Assembly: GCA_001595885.1 (NCBI GenBank)
Contig: LSSH01000050.1
Span: 1 to 18,444, forward strand
Origin: Candidatus Proteinoplasmatales archaeon SG8-5
GTDB lineage: Archaea; Thermoplasmatota; Thermoplasmata; SG8-5
DNA: 18,444 nt
Direction of reading: 5' to 3'
In this document: positions 5,726 through 15,700 of the stretch, one piece after another
How positions within the stretch are numbered: the stretch's first letter is position 1
Layout: each line of letters opens with the position of its first letter
The notes under the pieces: model-generated
Databases searched by the model: none
The model's input: the letters and a program-made list of their open reading frames with translations, nothing else
What the model was told of the DNA's origin: nothing
Made by a program: the position numbers and the translations under genes

Positions 5726-6118
5726 ATGATGCCGGGAATGCGCGGCATGAACCCGCGGCAGATGAAGCAGGCAATGAAGAGAATGGGTATCGAGACCGAG
5801 GAGATGGAGAACGTCGAGGAGGTCGTCATCAAGGCGGACGGCAAGGTGATAGTCATCCGCGACGCGGCCGTGACCATCACGACCATGCAGGGCCAGAAGA
5901 GCTACCAGGTGGTCGGCGAGACCGAGGTCCTGGAGGGCGACGAGGCCCAGGCAGCAGCCACAGCAGCCCCCGGTGCCCCACCGAGCATCAAGATCCCGGA
6001 AGAGGACATAGAACTGGTCATGGCCCAGGCCAATGCCTCGTACGAAGATGCCAAGGCCGCCCTCATCGAAGCGAAAGGAGAGCCGGCAGAGGCGATAATC
6101 AAGCTGATGTCAAAGTGA
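5726..6118 (+). CDS. nac: Nascent polypeptide-associated complex protein (archaeal NAC)
   Basis: Archaeal NAC is a homodimeric ribosome-associated factor that contacts emerging polypeptides. Residues 1-20 are Met/Arg-rich (MMPGMRGMNPRQMKQAMKRM), typical of the family's ribosome-binding end. The NAC beta-barrel follows at about 28-72 (VEEVVIKADGKVIVIRDA, then QSYQVVGE-like). After an Ala/Pro linker, a UBA domain occupies about 88-130 (IPEEDIELVMAQANASYEDA to the end). At 130 residues it is the normal archaeal length. The start is supported by GGTGAGG at 5717-5723, and a second Met follows at once. An AT-rich promoter region with a direct repeat precedes it. Confidence 0.95.
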   Translation: MMPGMRGMNPRQMKQAMKRMGIETEEMENVEEVVIKADGKVIVIRDAAVTITTMQGQKSYQVVGETEVLEGDEAQAAATAAPGAPPSIKIPEEDIELVMAQANASYEDAKAALIEAKGEPAEAIIKLMSK

Positions 6119-6152
6119 TTATTATTACCCTGTATCAAACAATCCAACCCAC

Positions 6153-6182
6153 TTCGATTATAATCTGATACAAATAATCGAA
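6153..6182. promoter_or_regulatory. 9-bp inverted repeat upstream of the subtilase gene
   Basis: TTCGATTAT 6153-6161 and ATAATCGAA 6174-6182 form a perfect 9-bp inverted repeat around a 12-nt spacer. It lies after the NAC gene and directly before tandem TATA-like boxes, so it may be an operator for the protease gene or a terminator for NAC. No T-run follows. Confidence 0.4.
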
Positions 6183-6211
6183 ACATATATTAGACATCAC
6201 AAACATATAAT
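6181..6211 (+). promoter_or_regulatory. Tandem TATA-like boxes for the subtilase gene
   Basis: AAACATATA occurs twice, at 6181-6189 and 6201-6209, exactly 20 bp apart. Either could act as box A: the first would give a leader of about 25 nt before ATG 6239, the second an almost leaderless transcript. The GGGAGGT ribosome site at 6226-6232 favours use of the first. Confidence 0.4.
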
Positions 6212-6238
6212 CTTCAATCCGAACCGGGAGGTCGGACC

Positions 6239-9200
6239 ATGGAAAGAGGTGGGCGCATGAGAAGCACGGTGGGTAGAGCAGCGGCGATCGTTTTGGTACT
6301 GGCCATGATACTACCGGTCAGCTTCGTCATCGGCGTTGGAGAGCAGGCCGGGGAACCGGTGAAGACAACCGCACCGGTCAACGACTTCTACGTGGAGAAT
6401 CCGATGATAAGGTTAGGAACCGGCGCCTTCGACGTCAACGAAGGCCCTGACCTGGCAGATGAACTATCGATAGATTCCTACGACCAGCGCGTCGACGGCC
6501 ATTACATAGTCCAGTTCAACGGCCCTGTGCAGCAATACTGGAAGGCCAAGGTGCGCCAATTGGGCGGCACCATAGGCGGCTACATCCCGTACAACGCATT
6601 CATCGTCAAGATGAGCGCGGAAGCCAAAGCAGAGGTCGAGCGCCTCGACTTCGTGCAGTACGTTGGCATTTATCAGCCTGCCTTCAAGTTCTATTCCGCC
6701 CTTATCAAAGATGTGGACCTCAAGGACGACCTCATTGTCGCAAACGCCATTGACTTCATGGAATACGAAAATCTCTGGTCAAAGGCCCAGGCCATTGGCG
6801 AGGGGGAAGACAGGGTAACGGTCAACGTCATCACCCACGAGGGGGAGAACCCGTACAACGTTGCGGCCCTCATCGGCAAGACCGGAGGAGACGTTCTTGA
6901 TATTTCTGAGACTGCTAATTGTGTCAGAGCTGTGGTCTCGAAGCAGGGCATTCAGGTCTTGTCATTCGTAAATGAGGTTCAGTTCGTTGAACCTTATGAT
7001 TATCCAACACCCTTCCTGGCGACCGCTAATACATGGGAACAATCCAAGGACGGTTCCAGCACTGAGCCGTGGGACCACGGCATCCACGGCGAAGGAGTGA
7101 TTGTCGGAGTTACCGAGACCGGTTTGGACACAGACCATAACCAATTCAGAGACCCGGCATGGGGAGGGGCATCTGATTGGACCGGAGCGTCACCAAGCCA
7201 TCGCAAGGTCATCAGATATGAGCAATGGGCTGATAACCATGTCGATGAGGCACCCAGCCAGCATGGCACCCACATCACGGGTTATGCAGTTGGGAACGGT
7301 CAGTATGTCAGTGACGCGAATGCAAACCGCTTCGGAATGGCTTATGAGGCAAAGGTTTCGTTCCATGATGTGGGTGCAAGCGACCAGTCTTTGAGTGGCT
7401 GCCCGAATGACTTCAAAGAATTATACCAGTTACAATATGACGACGGAGCAAAATTGACGGTGAATTCCTGGGGATATCAATCTGGCAGGGATTCCGATGG
7501 AGACACCATCAAGGATTCCCGAAGCCTGATGGAGGGCAGATACAACAACGATGCTCAAAACTCTGACTGGTTCATGTGGAATAACAAGGATTTTCTTGCA
7601 TTCTTCGGAGCTGGTGGAGACCGAACTGAACCGGCGTATGACAGGCCAGACCTGTATCCGTATGGCTCAACACTTTGCCCGCCGGGAACCGCCAAGAACG
7701 GTGTGACGGTCGGTGCCCATAATTCCGGTGCAAGCTGGCAGAACCTGGAATCATACAGCAGCTTCGGTCCGACCCAATCCTATCTGCCGGATTATTCCGA
7801 CCCAACCGATTATTACAATTCATTTGTCAACGGCAGGTTGAAGCCGGACATCTGTTCCGATGGCTCAGTATCATCTGCCTTCGGAGATGGGAACAGGGAT
7901 GGGAATCCAGATACTGGATACGCATCCATGTCTGGAACTTCTCCCTCCGGAGCGGTCTGCATGGGCGGCTCCGTTCTAATCCACCAGTACTTCAAGGATG
8001 GTTTTTACCCGGTCACTCCAGCTTCTCCAGTTGCTGCGAATGGTTTCATTCCGAGCGCATCTCTTGTGAAGGCATGCCTGTTAAATGGTGCCCGAGATTC
8101 GCCTTCTGGAAGCCAGGCCAATGTTCATGATTATACATTGAACGGTCATTCGATGGATTATCCAAACGAGGACCAGGGCTGGGGGATGACCGACATAGGC
8201 GATTCTCTTTATTTCTATAATGAGAACGGCGGCAGGGAAATGGAGGTCGACGATAACCAGGTCGGATTAATGACCGGCCAGTACCGCGAATACGAGTTCT
8301 ACGTCGAGGACAGTTCTGATCCTCTGGAGATCACACTTGTATGGACGGATTACAAAGGGACATTACCGGCAGCCGGCTCGCTGGTGAATGACCTTGATCT
8401 CACGGTCACAGAACCCAATGGCTTTACCACATACATCGGTAACAACTACGGCAGTTCAAGCAGGGAATCCGATTCTTCGAATCCTGCCGGTTATGACCAT
8501 ATCAACAACGTTGAATGTGTTCTTGTGACCTCTCCTCCAACGGGCATGTGGACGATCCGGGTCGACGCTTCGAACATACCGGTCGGACCACAGCCATACG
8601 CTCTAGTCCTGACCGGCGATTTGGGCAATAACTACGGCTGGGTGAAGTTCGACAGGCACGTCTACAACGATGCCGACACGGTCCAGGTCGAGGTCAAGGA
8701 CACAGATGAAAGCGGGACCCTGACCGTTGACCTGGTGACCTCGAGGGGGGACTTCGAACAGCTGGTGTGCACGGAGGTCGACCCGAGCTCGGGAAGGTTC
8801 GTATCGACGATTTCGATGGCACTTAATGAGATGGTGATGTTGGATGGGGTACTGGCCATCGAAGATGACGGCTGGATACGGGCCTACTACAATGAGTCCT
8901 CACCACTCCACAGTTCGACATGCTGGGCGTCGACGGAGCTGACCAATCCGATGATATATGATGTTCACGTGACAGACATCTCCAACTCAGTGGCCATCAT
9001 ACATTGGACTACGGACGTTCCCGCGACCAGCCAGGTCTATTACGGGAATTCAACGGCCTTGGGATTATCCACGCCGTTCGACGGCGACATGGTGCTAGCA
9101 CATTCCGTGACCCTCACCGGATTGACGAGCTTCACTGATTATTACTTTGACGTTGAATCGACCAGTATCGGCGGACCCACCACGTTGGACGACAACGGCG

Positions 9201-11782
9201 GATACCATTACGGTTTCACGACGCTCGACGATCCTGATGTATTGATTGTGCTCGAACACAGCGACTTCGAATCCAGCAGTAGGCAGATCAACGATTGGAA
9301 ACTGTCGCTAGACTTCTACAACTGGACATACACTACATGGGAAACTGTGAATTTCGGACTGCCGACAGTCAACGACCTGAACACGGCAAAAGCGGTTCTG
9401 TGGGATGTGGGAGAAGGATATCCCCAACTCGGGGCCGATGAGAGGGCTATCATTGAAACCTGGTTGAACCAACCCGGTCAGCAGAAATGGTATGTTACAG
9501 GCCAGGACATCGGCTGGGACATGTGCGATGTAACTGGCACTGATAGAGATGTAACGTGGTATGAGGATTATCTTCATGCCCAATATAGGAGAGATGATGC
9601 GGACGGTGGGGGCGGAAACGAACCTGGAACTCCATTTCGACTGATAAACACTACACACCCAATTAGCATAGGTTTGGGTCCGTATTTAGACCTTGAACAA
9701 GACGTTTATGGGGCTACTAGGTTTTGGCCCGATGATATAACTAACCTCGGTGATGTCCCGCCACCCTGGGATTACAGCACACATGCAGGAGGAGGGAATG
9801 CAGCTGCAACCTCGTTCGCAGACTCGAATATCAAGGTAGTGTACGAAGCTTTTGCCCACTGCATGATACAGGAAGATGGTACTTATGGCCTCCCAGGGCA
9901 TATCTTTGGAACGGATGTTGACCCGGACAGGGCGATCGTGGCCGACCGAACGCTGATATGGCTCTTCGGCGAGGACCACCCTGATATCAACATAACTTAT
10001 CCAAATGGCGGGGAGGTCGTATCAGGAGTTGCCATGATCACATGGACCGCTGTCAATGCCAACACCTTCGACATACAAATAAGTCAAGACGGCGGAATGA
10101 GCTATGAGACGGTTGTCACGGGCCTGCCGCCGGCACCGACCAACTGGGCTTGGGACACGACGACCACCGGTGTCTACGGCCCCGGCCTGGACTTCCCGAA
10201 CGGGGAGCACTACCGCGTCAAGGTCAAGGGCTACGGAAGCCTTCTGAAGGGCTTTGACGTATCCGACGCCAACTTCACGGTCCAGAACGGCGGCGGGGAC
10301 GACCTCGGTCCGGTGATATGGGCAGGCGGGGTGAAGGTCTCGCCGATACCGGTCATGAGGGGTGAATTCCTCCATGTCACGGCTGTGGCGGACGACCGGT
10401 ACAGGGGGAACTCGGACATCGCGCAGGTCGAATATTATATAGATGGGACCACCCCGGCGGAGCTTGCGGGGAGCATGTTCCCGACCGACGGCGCGTTCGA
10501 CTCGCCCCTGGAGACCGCCGAGATAGACCACATGGTGTTGGAGACGTTCGGCGCGCATACCCTGTACGCCAGAGCCCTTGATGCCTATGCCAACTGGGGC
10601 CCATTCGAGTCGGTTGACTTCTACGTCATCCAGGGACCGCCCATGCCCCCGACGGTCGACCTCACCTCCCCCGACGGCGGGGAGCTGTGGATGGGCGGCA
10701 GCGCCCAGCAGATAATCTGGGACATGTGGGACATAAACGACCCCATCTCCGACCTTACTGTTGATATCACATATTCCATGGACGGCGGTATGACCTATCC
10801 GGGGACGATAGTAACGGGCCTGACCGGTTTAGTAAGCAATCCTTGCATCTACACTTGGGACCCTGTGGCGATGATAGATTCTGACCAGGTCAGAATAAAG
10901 GTGGTCGTCACGGACCTCGGGATGATGATGTGGGAGGATATCAGCATGGCCAACTTCGAGATAGATTCCACGGCACCCGATGCGGCGACGAACGTGCATG
11001 CGGAGCTGGAAGGTATGGGTGTGAGGATTTACTGGGATGCATCTGTATCGACTGATGTGGACCGTTACGAGGTTTGGTGGAGGATGAATGCCTTTGATCC
11101 TACTGGGAACACATATGCATCTGCATTATATCCTGGCTTAAACACGGATATTCTGCATGCAAACATAGGTATCAATAGCCCGGGTTCATATTGGTACCAG
11201 GTAAGGACCTATGACTCAGTTGGTCATGAGACTAGGACCGTCCAGCAGGCCACGAAACACGGTTCCACTCAAAGCCCGTTCACAAGAGAACCTGACTGGT
11301 TCCTGTTGGGCTGCTCGTTACCCCAAAGCGACACTTCTGTGGAGCATGTGCTTCAGGGCCAGGGCATGCCTGGGACTATCGACCACGTGGAGCTGTACAG
11401 GAACGGTACTTGGCTGCATTGGACACCCTATTGGCCGCCGTCGATATGCACACTCACCGACATCTACACGAACGAGGCCTTTTGGATGCACATCAACGGT
11501 GGCACTAGATATGCACTTGCAGGGTATGTGGAAGACAAGGCCATCACACTCAAGGCTGGTTTTAACATGGTCGCCTATCCCTTCGAAACAAGGTTCATGA
11601 GCACGGCAGCCATAGAGACCCACCTTATAGCTAACTGTCCAGGATATTCCTACATGTTAATCGAGGATGTCACTCAACCATATCATTGGGGCGTGCCGAC
11701 CGGTTCCGAGAACATATTCCACAATCAGGCCTTCGGAATATATGTGAATTTCGACACAATATGGACCGTGCTGAACTACTGA
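6239..11782 (+). CDS. Secreted multidomain subtilisin-like protease (S8)
   Basis: This 1847-residue exported subtilase family protein starts with a signal peptide (Arg-rich, then a hydrophobic run at about 14-35). Propeptide-like segments follow at about 80-250 (HYIVQFNGPVQQYWK). The S8 domain spans about 265-660: HGTH with catalytic His342, oxyanion Asn409 in VNSWG, and SGTS with Ser568. The Asp expected in the DTG motif is Glu293 (TETGLDTDH). A PPC-like beta domain lies at about 682-798, a fibronectin-III-like domain at 903-998, a glutamine-amidotransferase-like segment at 1000-1245 (DVLIVLEH), Ig-like domains at 1250-1576, a second FnIII at 1582-1674, and an unassigned C-terminal module. 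No C-terminal membrane helix or sorting signal is visible, so it is probably released or held by S-layer contacts. At least seven N-glycosylation sequons fit with the AglB encoded opposite. GGGAGGT at 6226-6232 supports the start; ATG 6257 also has a site. Confidence 0.93.
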   Translation: MERGGRMRSTVGRAAAIVLVLAMILPVSFVIGVGEQAGEPVKTTAPVNDFYVENPMIRLGTGAFDVNEGPDLADELSIDSYDQRVDGHYIVQFNGPVQQYWKAKVRQLGGTIGGYIPYNAFIVKMSAEAKAEVERLDFVQYVGIYQPAFKFYSALIKDVDLKDDLIVANAIDFMEYENLWSKAQAIGEGEDRVTVNVITHEGENPYNVAALIGKTGGDVLDISETANCVRAVVSKQGIQVLSFVNEVQFVEPYDYPTPFLATANTWEQSKDGSSTEPWDHGIHGEGVIVGVTETGLDTDHNQFRDPAWGGASDWTGASPSHRKVIRYEQWADNHVDEAPSQHGTHITGYAVGNGQYVSDANANRFGMAYEAKVSFHDVGASDQSLSGCPNDFKELYQLQYDDGAKLTVNSWGYQSGRDSDGDTIKDSRSLMEGRYNNDAQNSDWFMWNNKDFLAFFGAGGDRTEPAYDRPDLYPYGSTLCPPGTAKNGVTVGAHNSGASWQNLESYSSFGPTQSYLPDYSDPTDYYNSFVNGRLKPDICSDGSVSSAFGDGNRDGNPDTGYASMSGTSPSGAVCMGGSVLIHQYFKDGFYPVTPASPVAANGFIPSASLVKACLLNGARDSPSGSQANVHDYTLNGHSMDYPNEDQGWGMTDIGDSLYFYNENGGREMEVDDNQVGLMTGQYREYEFYVEDSSDPLEITLVWTDYKGTLPAAGSLVNDLDLTVTEPNGFTTYIGNNYGSSSRESDSSNPAGYDHINNVECVLVTSPPTGMWTIRVDASNIPVGPQPYALVLTGDLGNNYGWVKFDRHVYNDADTVQVEVKDTDESGTLTVDLVTSRGDFEQLVCTEVDPSSGRFVSTISMALNEMVMLDGVLAIEDDGWIRAYYNESSPLHSSTCWASTELTNPMIYDVHVTDISNSVAIIHWTTDVPATSQVYYGNSTALGLSTPFDGDMVLAHSVTLTGLTSFTDYYFDVESTSIGGPTTLDDNGGYHYGFTTLDDPDVLIVLEHSDFESSSRQINDWKLSLDFYNWTYTTWETVNFGLPTVNDLNTAKAVLWDVGEGYPQLGADERAIIETWLNQPGQQKWYVTGQDIGWDMCDVTGTDRDVTWYEDYLHAQYRRDDADGGGGNEPGTPFRLINTTHPISIGLGPYLDLEQDVYGATRFWPDDITNLGDVPPPWDYSTHAGGGNAAATSFADSNIKVVYEAFAHCMIQEDGTYGLPGHIFGTDVDPDRAIVADRTLIWLFGEDHPDINITYPNGGEVVSGVAMITWTAVNANTFDIQISQDGGMSYETVVTGLPPAPTNWAWDTTTTGVYGPGLDFPNGEHYRVKVKGYGSLLKGFDVSDANFTVQNGGGDDLGPVIWAGGVKVSPIPVMRGEFLHVTAVADDRYRGNSDIAQVEYYIDGTTPAELAGSMFPTDGAFDSPLETAEIDHMVLETFGAHTLYARALDAYANWGPFESVDFYVIQGPPMPPTVDLTSPDGGELWMGGSAQQIIWDMWDINDPISDLTVDITYSMDGGMTYPGTIVTGLTGLVSNPCIYTWDPVAMIDSDQVRIKVVVTDLGMMMWEDISMANFEIDSTAPDAATNVHAELEGMGVRIYWDASVSTDVDRYEVWWRMNAFDPTGNTYASALYPGLNTDILHANIGINSPGSYWYQVRTYDSVGHETRTVQQATKHGSTQSPFTREPDWFLLGCSLPQSDTSVEHVLQGQGMPGTIDHVELYRNGTWLHWTPYWPPSICTLTDIYTNEAFWMHINGGTRYALAGYVEDKAITLKAGFNMVAYPFETRFMSTAAIETHLIANCPGYSYMLIEDVTQPYHWGVPTGSENIFHNQAFGIYVNFDTIWTVLNY

Positions 11783-11859
11783 TCCACCCTTTGAGGATAT
11801 TGATGGGCTGGCACGTCCAATTCCCCAAAAACCAAATCTCAAGACACCTGCAAACAATC

Positions 11860-11897
11860 GTCGGATGCAATTCAACTCAGTTGAAACCGCATCCGAC
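11860..11897. terminator. Bipartite hairpin in the convergent gap
   Basis: The outer stem GTCGGATGC 11860-11868 pairs with GCATCCGAC 11889-11897 (9 bp, perfect). The inner stem TTCAAC 11871-11876 pairs with GTTGAA 11880-11885 around a 3-nt loop, with small internal loops between. It is too regular to be chance in a 200-bp gap. It could limit read-through from the protease gene or be a structured RNA end. Confidence 0.5.
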
Positions 11898-11940
11898 CGA
11901 CATTTCATCGATGTGCAAACGAAGAGAAATGTCTATTGTT

Positions 11941-11977
11941 CCATAATCGTCGAAAAGAAAACGATGTTAGATTATGG
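11941..11977 (-). terminator. Hairpin just after the surface protein stop codon
   Basis: CCATAATC 11941-11948 pairs with GATTATGG 11970-11977 (8 bp). The enclosed loop is T-rich on the minus strand (CGTTTTCTTTTCG). It begins 2 nt past the stop codon of the minus-strand gene, a fitting place for its terminator. Confidence 0.45.
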
Positions 11978-11979
11978 GT

Positions 11980-12762
11980 TCACCGCATCTTGCGCTTGCT
12001 GATGTAATAAATACCGCCCAGCATCGCAATGAGTCCGAATAGGATTGTGAGATATAGGATGAGTGTCCCGCCGCCTTCCACGTAGAACCGGTCATGCACG
12101 GTCCACTCGGCCTCGCCGTTGTTGTCGAGGTCTATCTCGAGGCGGGTATCATGCCATCCCGGCGGGAACTCGGCCAATATCCATTCCGCGCTGACGTCGG
12201 TCGAATCTCCGGGAGGTATCTGGTCCACGATCTGCGTATCGATATGGTCGTTGTCGACGTAGAACCTCACCGTGGCGTTTGTGACGGCCGTGTTGCTGGG
12301 GTTGTCTATCGTGGCGCTGATCGTCACCGGCCTGACAACGGCTATCGTATGTGTGGTCTTGTACCATTTGTCCCCCGTGAATGACGAAATGTTGATGTTG
12401 ATGTCTATGTCCCCGGGCTCCAGGGGCGCCATGAGGTCGAAGCTGAACGTCTTGTTGGATATTGTCAGGTTGCCAGTTGCCGGGCTTTCCAGGGAGGGGG
12501 AGGCGCCTGTGATGTTCTCTCCTTCGGTGGAGGTCACGTAGACCTCGTAATTCCACATCCTGTTCTTGGTGTCAAGGAGGGTCCCGTGGTATGTGCTGCT
12601 CCCGCTGATTGCCAGTACCGGTTCGCCGGACAGGTGCACCTTGATATCGACAACGTTGCCCTCGGCGGCTGCGGGTGGTTGTATCATCATGAAATATGAA
12701 GTTAAAATAAGCAGTGTAACTAGGAGAATGACGGGCCTGGGAGTTCTCTTCAGGGCCTTCAT
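11980..12762 (-). CDS. Signal-peptide, TM-anchored surface protein with CARDB-like domain
   Basis: This 260-residue envelope protein belongs to no family I can name. The N-terminal signal peptide runs to about residue 34 (MKALKRTPRPVILLVTLLIL, then a cleavable-looking AAAEG). The mid-part is all-beta and extracellular. Residues about 140-225 (VTISATIDNPSNTAVTNATV, then VDQIPPGDSTDVSAEW) look like a CARDB/Ig-type adhesion module. A C-terminal helix (LILYLTILFGLIAMLGGIYY) ends in KRKMR, so the body faces outward. Five N-X-S/T sequons make it a likely glycosylation target. The ATG overlaps the upstream AglB stop codon as ATGA, and GAGGTGG (minus, 12768-12774) precedes it by 5 nt, so translation is probably coupled to AglB. 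The open frame extends further upstream, but only as antisense-frame read-through inside AglB. Confidence 0.85.
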   Translation of the reverse strand: MKALKRTPRPVILLVTLLILTSYFMMIQPPAAAEGNVVDIKVHLSGEPVLAISGSSTYHGTLLDTKNRMWNYEVYVTSTEGENITGASPSLESPATGNLTISNKTFSFDLMAPLEPGDIDININISSFTGDKWYKTTHTIAVVRPVTISATIDNPSNTAVTNATVRFYVDNDHIDTQIVDQIPPGDSTDVSAEWILAEFPPGWHDTRLEIDLDNNGEAEWTVHDRFYVEGGGTLILYLTILFGLIAMLGGIYYISKRKMR

Positions 12763-15700
12763 CTCAACCACCTCTTCTTCCTGGCAACATAGAAAATAAT
12801 GAGAGTGGCGGCGACCGCGACCACCATGACGCCGGCGTTGGCCGCCTCGCTTCCGGTCGGGGCGTCGTGGACGTCGTCGCCGAACACGGTCATGTTCGAG
12901 GAATAGGGGTTGAGCTCCGGGTATGCGATGGTGAAGTACCTGGAGGTCGATTCGGAAACGTCCCCGTTCGAGTAGGCCGCAACCAGGACGCGCGCGGTCC
13001 TTGACTGGTGCTTTCCGTAGGGCACCAGTTCGACGTTGATGGACATCGATGCGCCCGCACTGAGGGGCAAGCCAACTATGGTGTTCTCGTCCAGAAGCTC
13101 GCCGCCGATGTCCTCGTCCCAGGCTATTTGAGGGGCCCAACCTCTGCTCCGCAATTCCTCCAAGTTGACAATGGTCATGTCAAAGGCGTCCTGCCCGTTC
13201 CCGTCGTTCTGAAGTCTGAAGCTCCATCTGAGCGAGCCCACATTGTACAGCGGGGAAGCTTGGGGGATCTCGTAGACCCCCACCGAATAGTTCTGGACGA
13301 TGTTGACCTCCATGTTCAGGCTTGCAGTGATTCCGGCCCTGTGGGAGACCGCGGTGACGCTGAACCTGTTCTGGGCCGTGGTGGCGGCCTCTGGCACCGT
13401 GAAGCTGATCTTGGTATATCCAATGTTGTCCTTCGTACCCGGGTTCACCTGCACGTCCACAGGATTGAACTCGAAGACCCAGTCGGGATTTGCTCCGGAA
13501 GCGCCCATTGCGTACGTGTCGGCAACGTTGCCCGTGTTAACGACCCTGACTGTATAGGTGACCTTTTCTCCCGGACGGGCCGTGATAATATTGGTCTCAT
13601 CGTACTCCAGTGTTACAGAGACCTTTTCTACCCTCGTCATGGGCAGGTTGATGAGCAGGTCTGATTCCAGTGTAATGCTCATGTCCAGCTCGTAGTTGAC
13701 ATCGAGACCGTTCTCCTCGGCGACCGCCTTGCCCGTCACATCGTAGGAATCCGGGGGCAGCCAGGTCTCATAGAAGCCGAGATCGTCGGATAGGACCTCC
13801 ATGTATCTATCACCGGACGTGAAGTAGAGGCTCGTCTCCTTGTGCTGGTTCAGATTGTAATACGTGGTTCCGGACAGTTTGTATCCCTCAACAAGGTCAA
13901 TTACAAGGCCTTCTATCGGGTCGATGCCGAAGTATTGGTATTCCAGGTACACCATGTGCGATTGTCCGTGGTGAACGTACACAGTATGATTGCCGGGTTT
14001 GATGTCCAGCGCGAAGGTTCCGTCCTCCCCAGCCGTCACCTCTTCAGTGCCGGAGGAGGACGTGAACGATATCTCGGAGAACGGGGCGGCTGCGCCGTTC
14101 GCCTTGACGACACCGTTTACATTCGTATAGTATTCCTCTCGGATGAGGGTGATCGGGCGAACCGTCGTCATGTCCGCAGACGTGTAGAACGAATCGCTGT
14201 TCGTGTAGCGGTATGCGGTCCTCGTGGCTACGCTTTCGAACTCAAGGCTCGGGTCGGTGACAAAATCGATGAAGTCCACGTCTATCGTGTAGTTGCGGTT
14301 CGGTATCACGTAAACGGTATATTCGGCATCGGCGGTCGTCCGGACCGTGACCACACCGCCGCTGTCCTCGTCTATGAAGCTGATGTCCTTGGAACCTATC
14401 TTCGAGTCCTTGTAGGTCAGGATGCCGTGGATCTCGATGCCGTTGTCCAGCGAGACGCTTACGACATTGTCTTTGGAGGTCGATATGTTAACTGCCGTCA
14501 TTCCGAGGAGGTAGGTGTCGTTCGTCGAATATGCGGCCGTGAAAGTATATTCACCGGGCATGACGTAGAACACGCCAGAACCGTTCTGAACGGTGAAGTT
14601 CCTTAACTCCGGGCCGTTCGAGAACTGTATGTTCGAATTGACCGGTGTTGCCGTGAGCACGTTCACATTGACCTTTGCCCTCAGCCTCGCCTCCAGGTCG
14701 TATTTGAGGGGAGATCCCGTGTAGAAATCGGTCTCCAGCATGAAGGGTTTTGCTATCTCGATCTTGACCGAGTCATTGCCGGGATCAGGGGAGTACGAGA
14801 AGGTCACCCAGTATTCTCCGGGCGGAATGTTGATCGAGTACGTGCCGTCCTGGTAGATCTGGACCTCGTGGTCAGTGGCACCTGCCGACTGACCTTCGAA
14901 CTCCAGCACAAGGTTGGTGTCCTCGAGCGGAAGCCCGTTCATCAGGACAGTTCCCGAGACCGGGACGGTGATGGGTGACAAGGACTCGTATATCGGATTT
15001 GCGGCGAGAACCTCGGTAGTCTTCGTGCCTAGGGAGACAGTGACAAACCCGGGCTTCTCAATCGTGACAAGGTAGTTCTTCTTGGGGTACAGCACGGCCT
15101 CGAAGGTGCCCATTCTGTCCGTGAATACCACGTTCTCCCGGCCGGCAGTGTCTTTGAACGTGACCCTGGCCTCGTCCAACCCGATCCGTTGCCCGGTCTC
15201 CGTGACCACGTCCCAGACTATGTTCCCTTTCACGACTGTTCCCTTGGACATCGTGAACCCGAGCTCCGTCGAGGACTCGAGGTTATGCAGCCCGTAATAG
15301 GTCCAGTTGACCTCATTTATGTAGGCAGAGGTCTGGACACGGTAGGTTCCCTTCGGGACCGTTGTGGTGAATATGCCCTGGTTGTTCGTATGCACCGATA
15401 TCTCGGAGCCTGATTCGATATCCGTCAACTCGATCTCGACGTTCCTGGCCGTGAGTTCATTGGCGAGGAATCCCTGCCCGTAGACCTTTGAGCCTCCGTC
15501 AAGGTATATGTCCAGACGCTTGTCGCCGAAGATGATTACGTCCGATGAGATGTTGATGTAATAGTCCAATCCCTTGACGTACTCGCAAATCAGAGTGTCA
15601 TATGCGGCCCTCGGGATGTCCAATGCGTAAGTGCCGTCCTCACCGGTGTAAAAGAGCATCTCGTAGAAGCCAAGCAACCTGATGGCATTCGTGGGCACGG

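Larger units (their letters stand above)
11783..11979. other. Convergent intergenic region with two hairpins
   Basis: About 200 bp separate the protease gene (plus) from the surface protein gene (minus). No supported ORF or RNA gene was seen. Two hairpins, listed separately, fill its right half. Confidence 0.6.

Noticed and set aside
12763..13140. N-terminal extension of the minus-strand surface protein
   Set aside because: It overlaps AglB in another frame and has Arg/Gly-rich, non-protein-like composition. The signal peptide and ribosome site mark the start at 12762.
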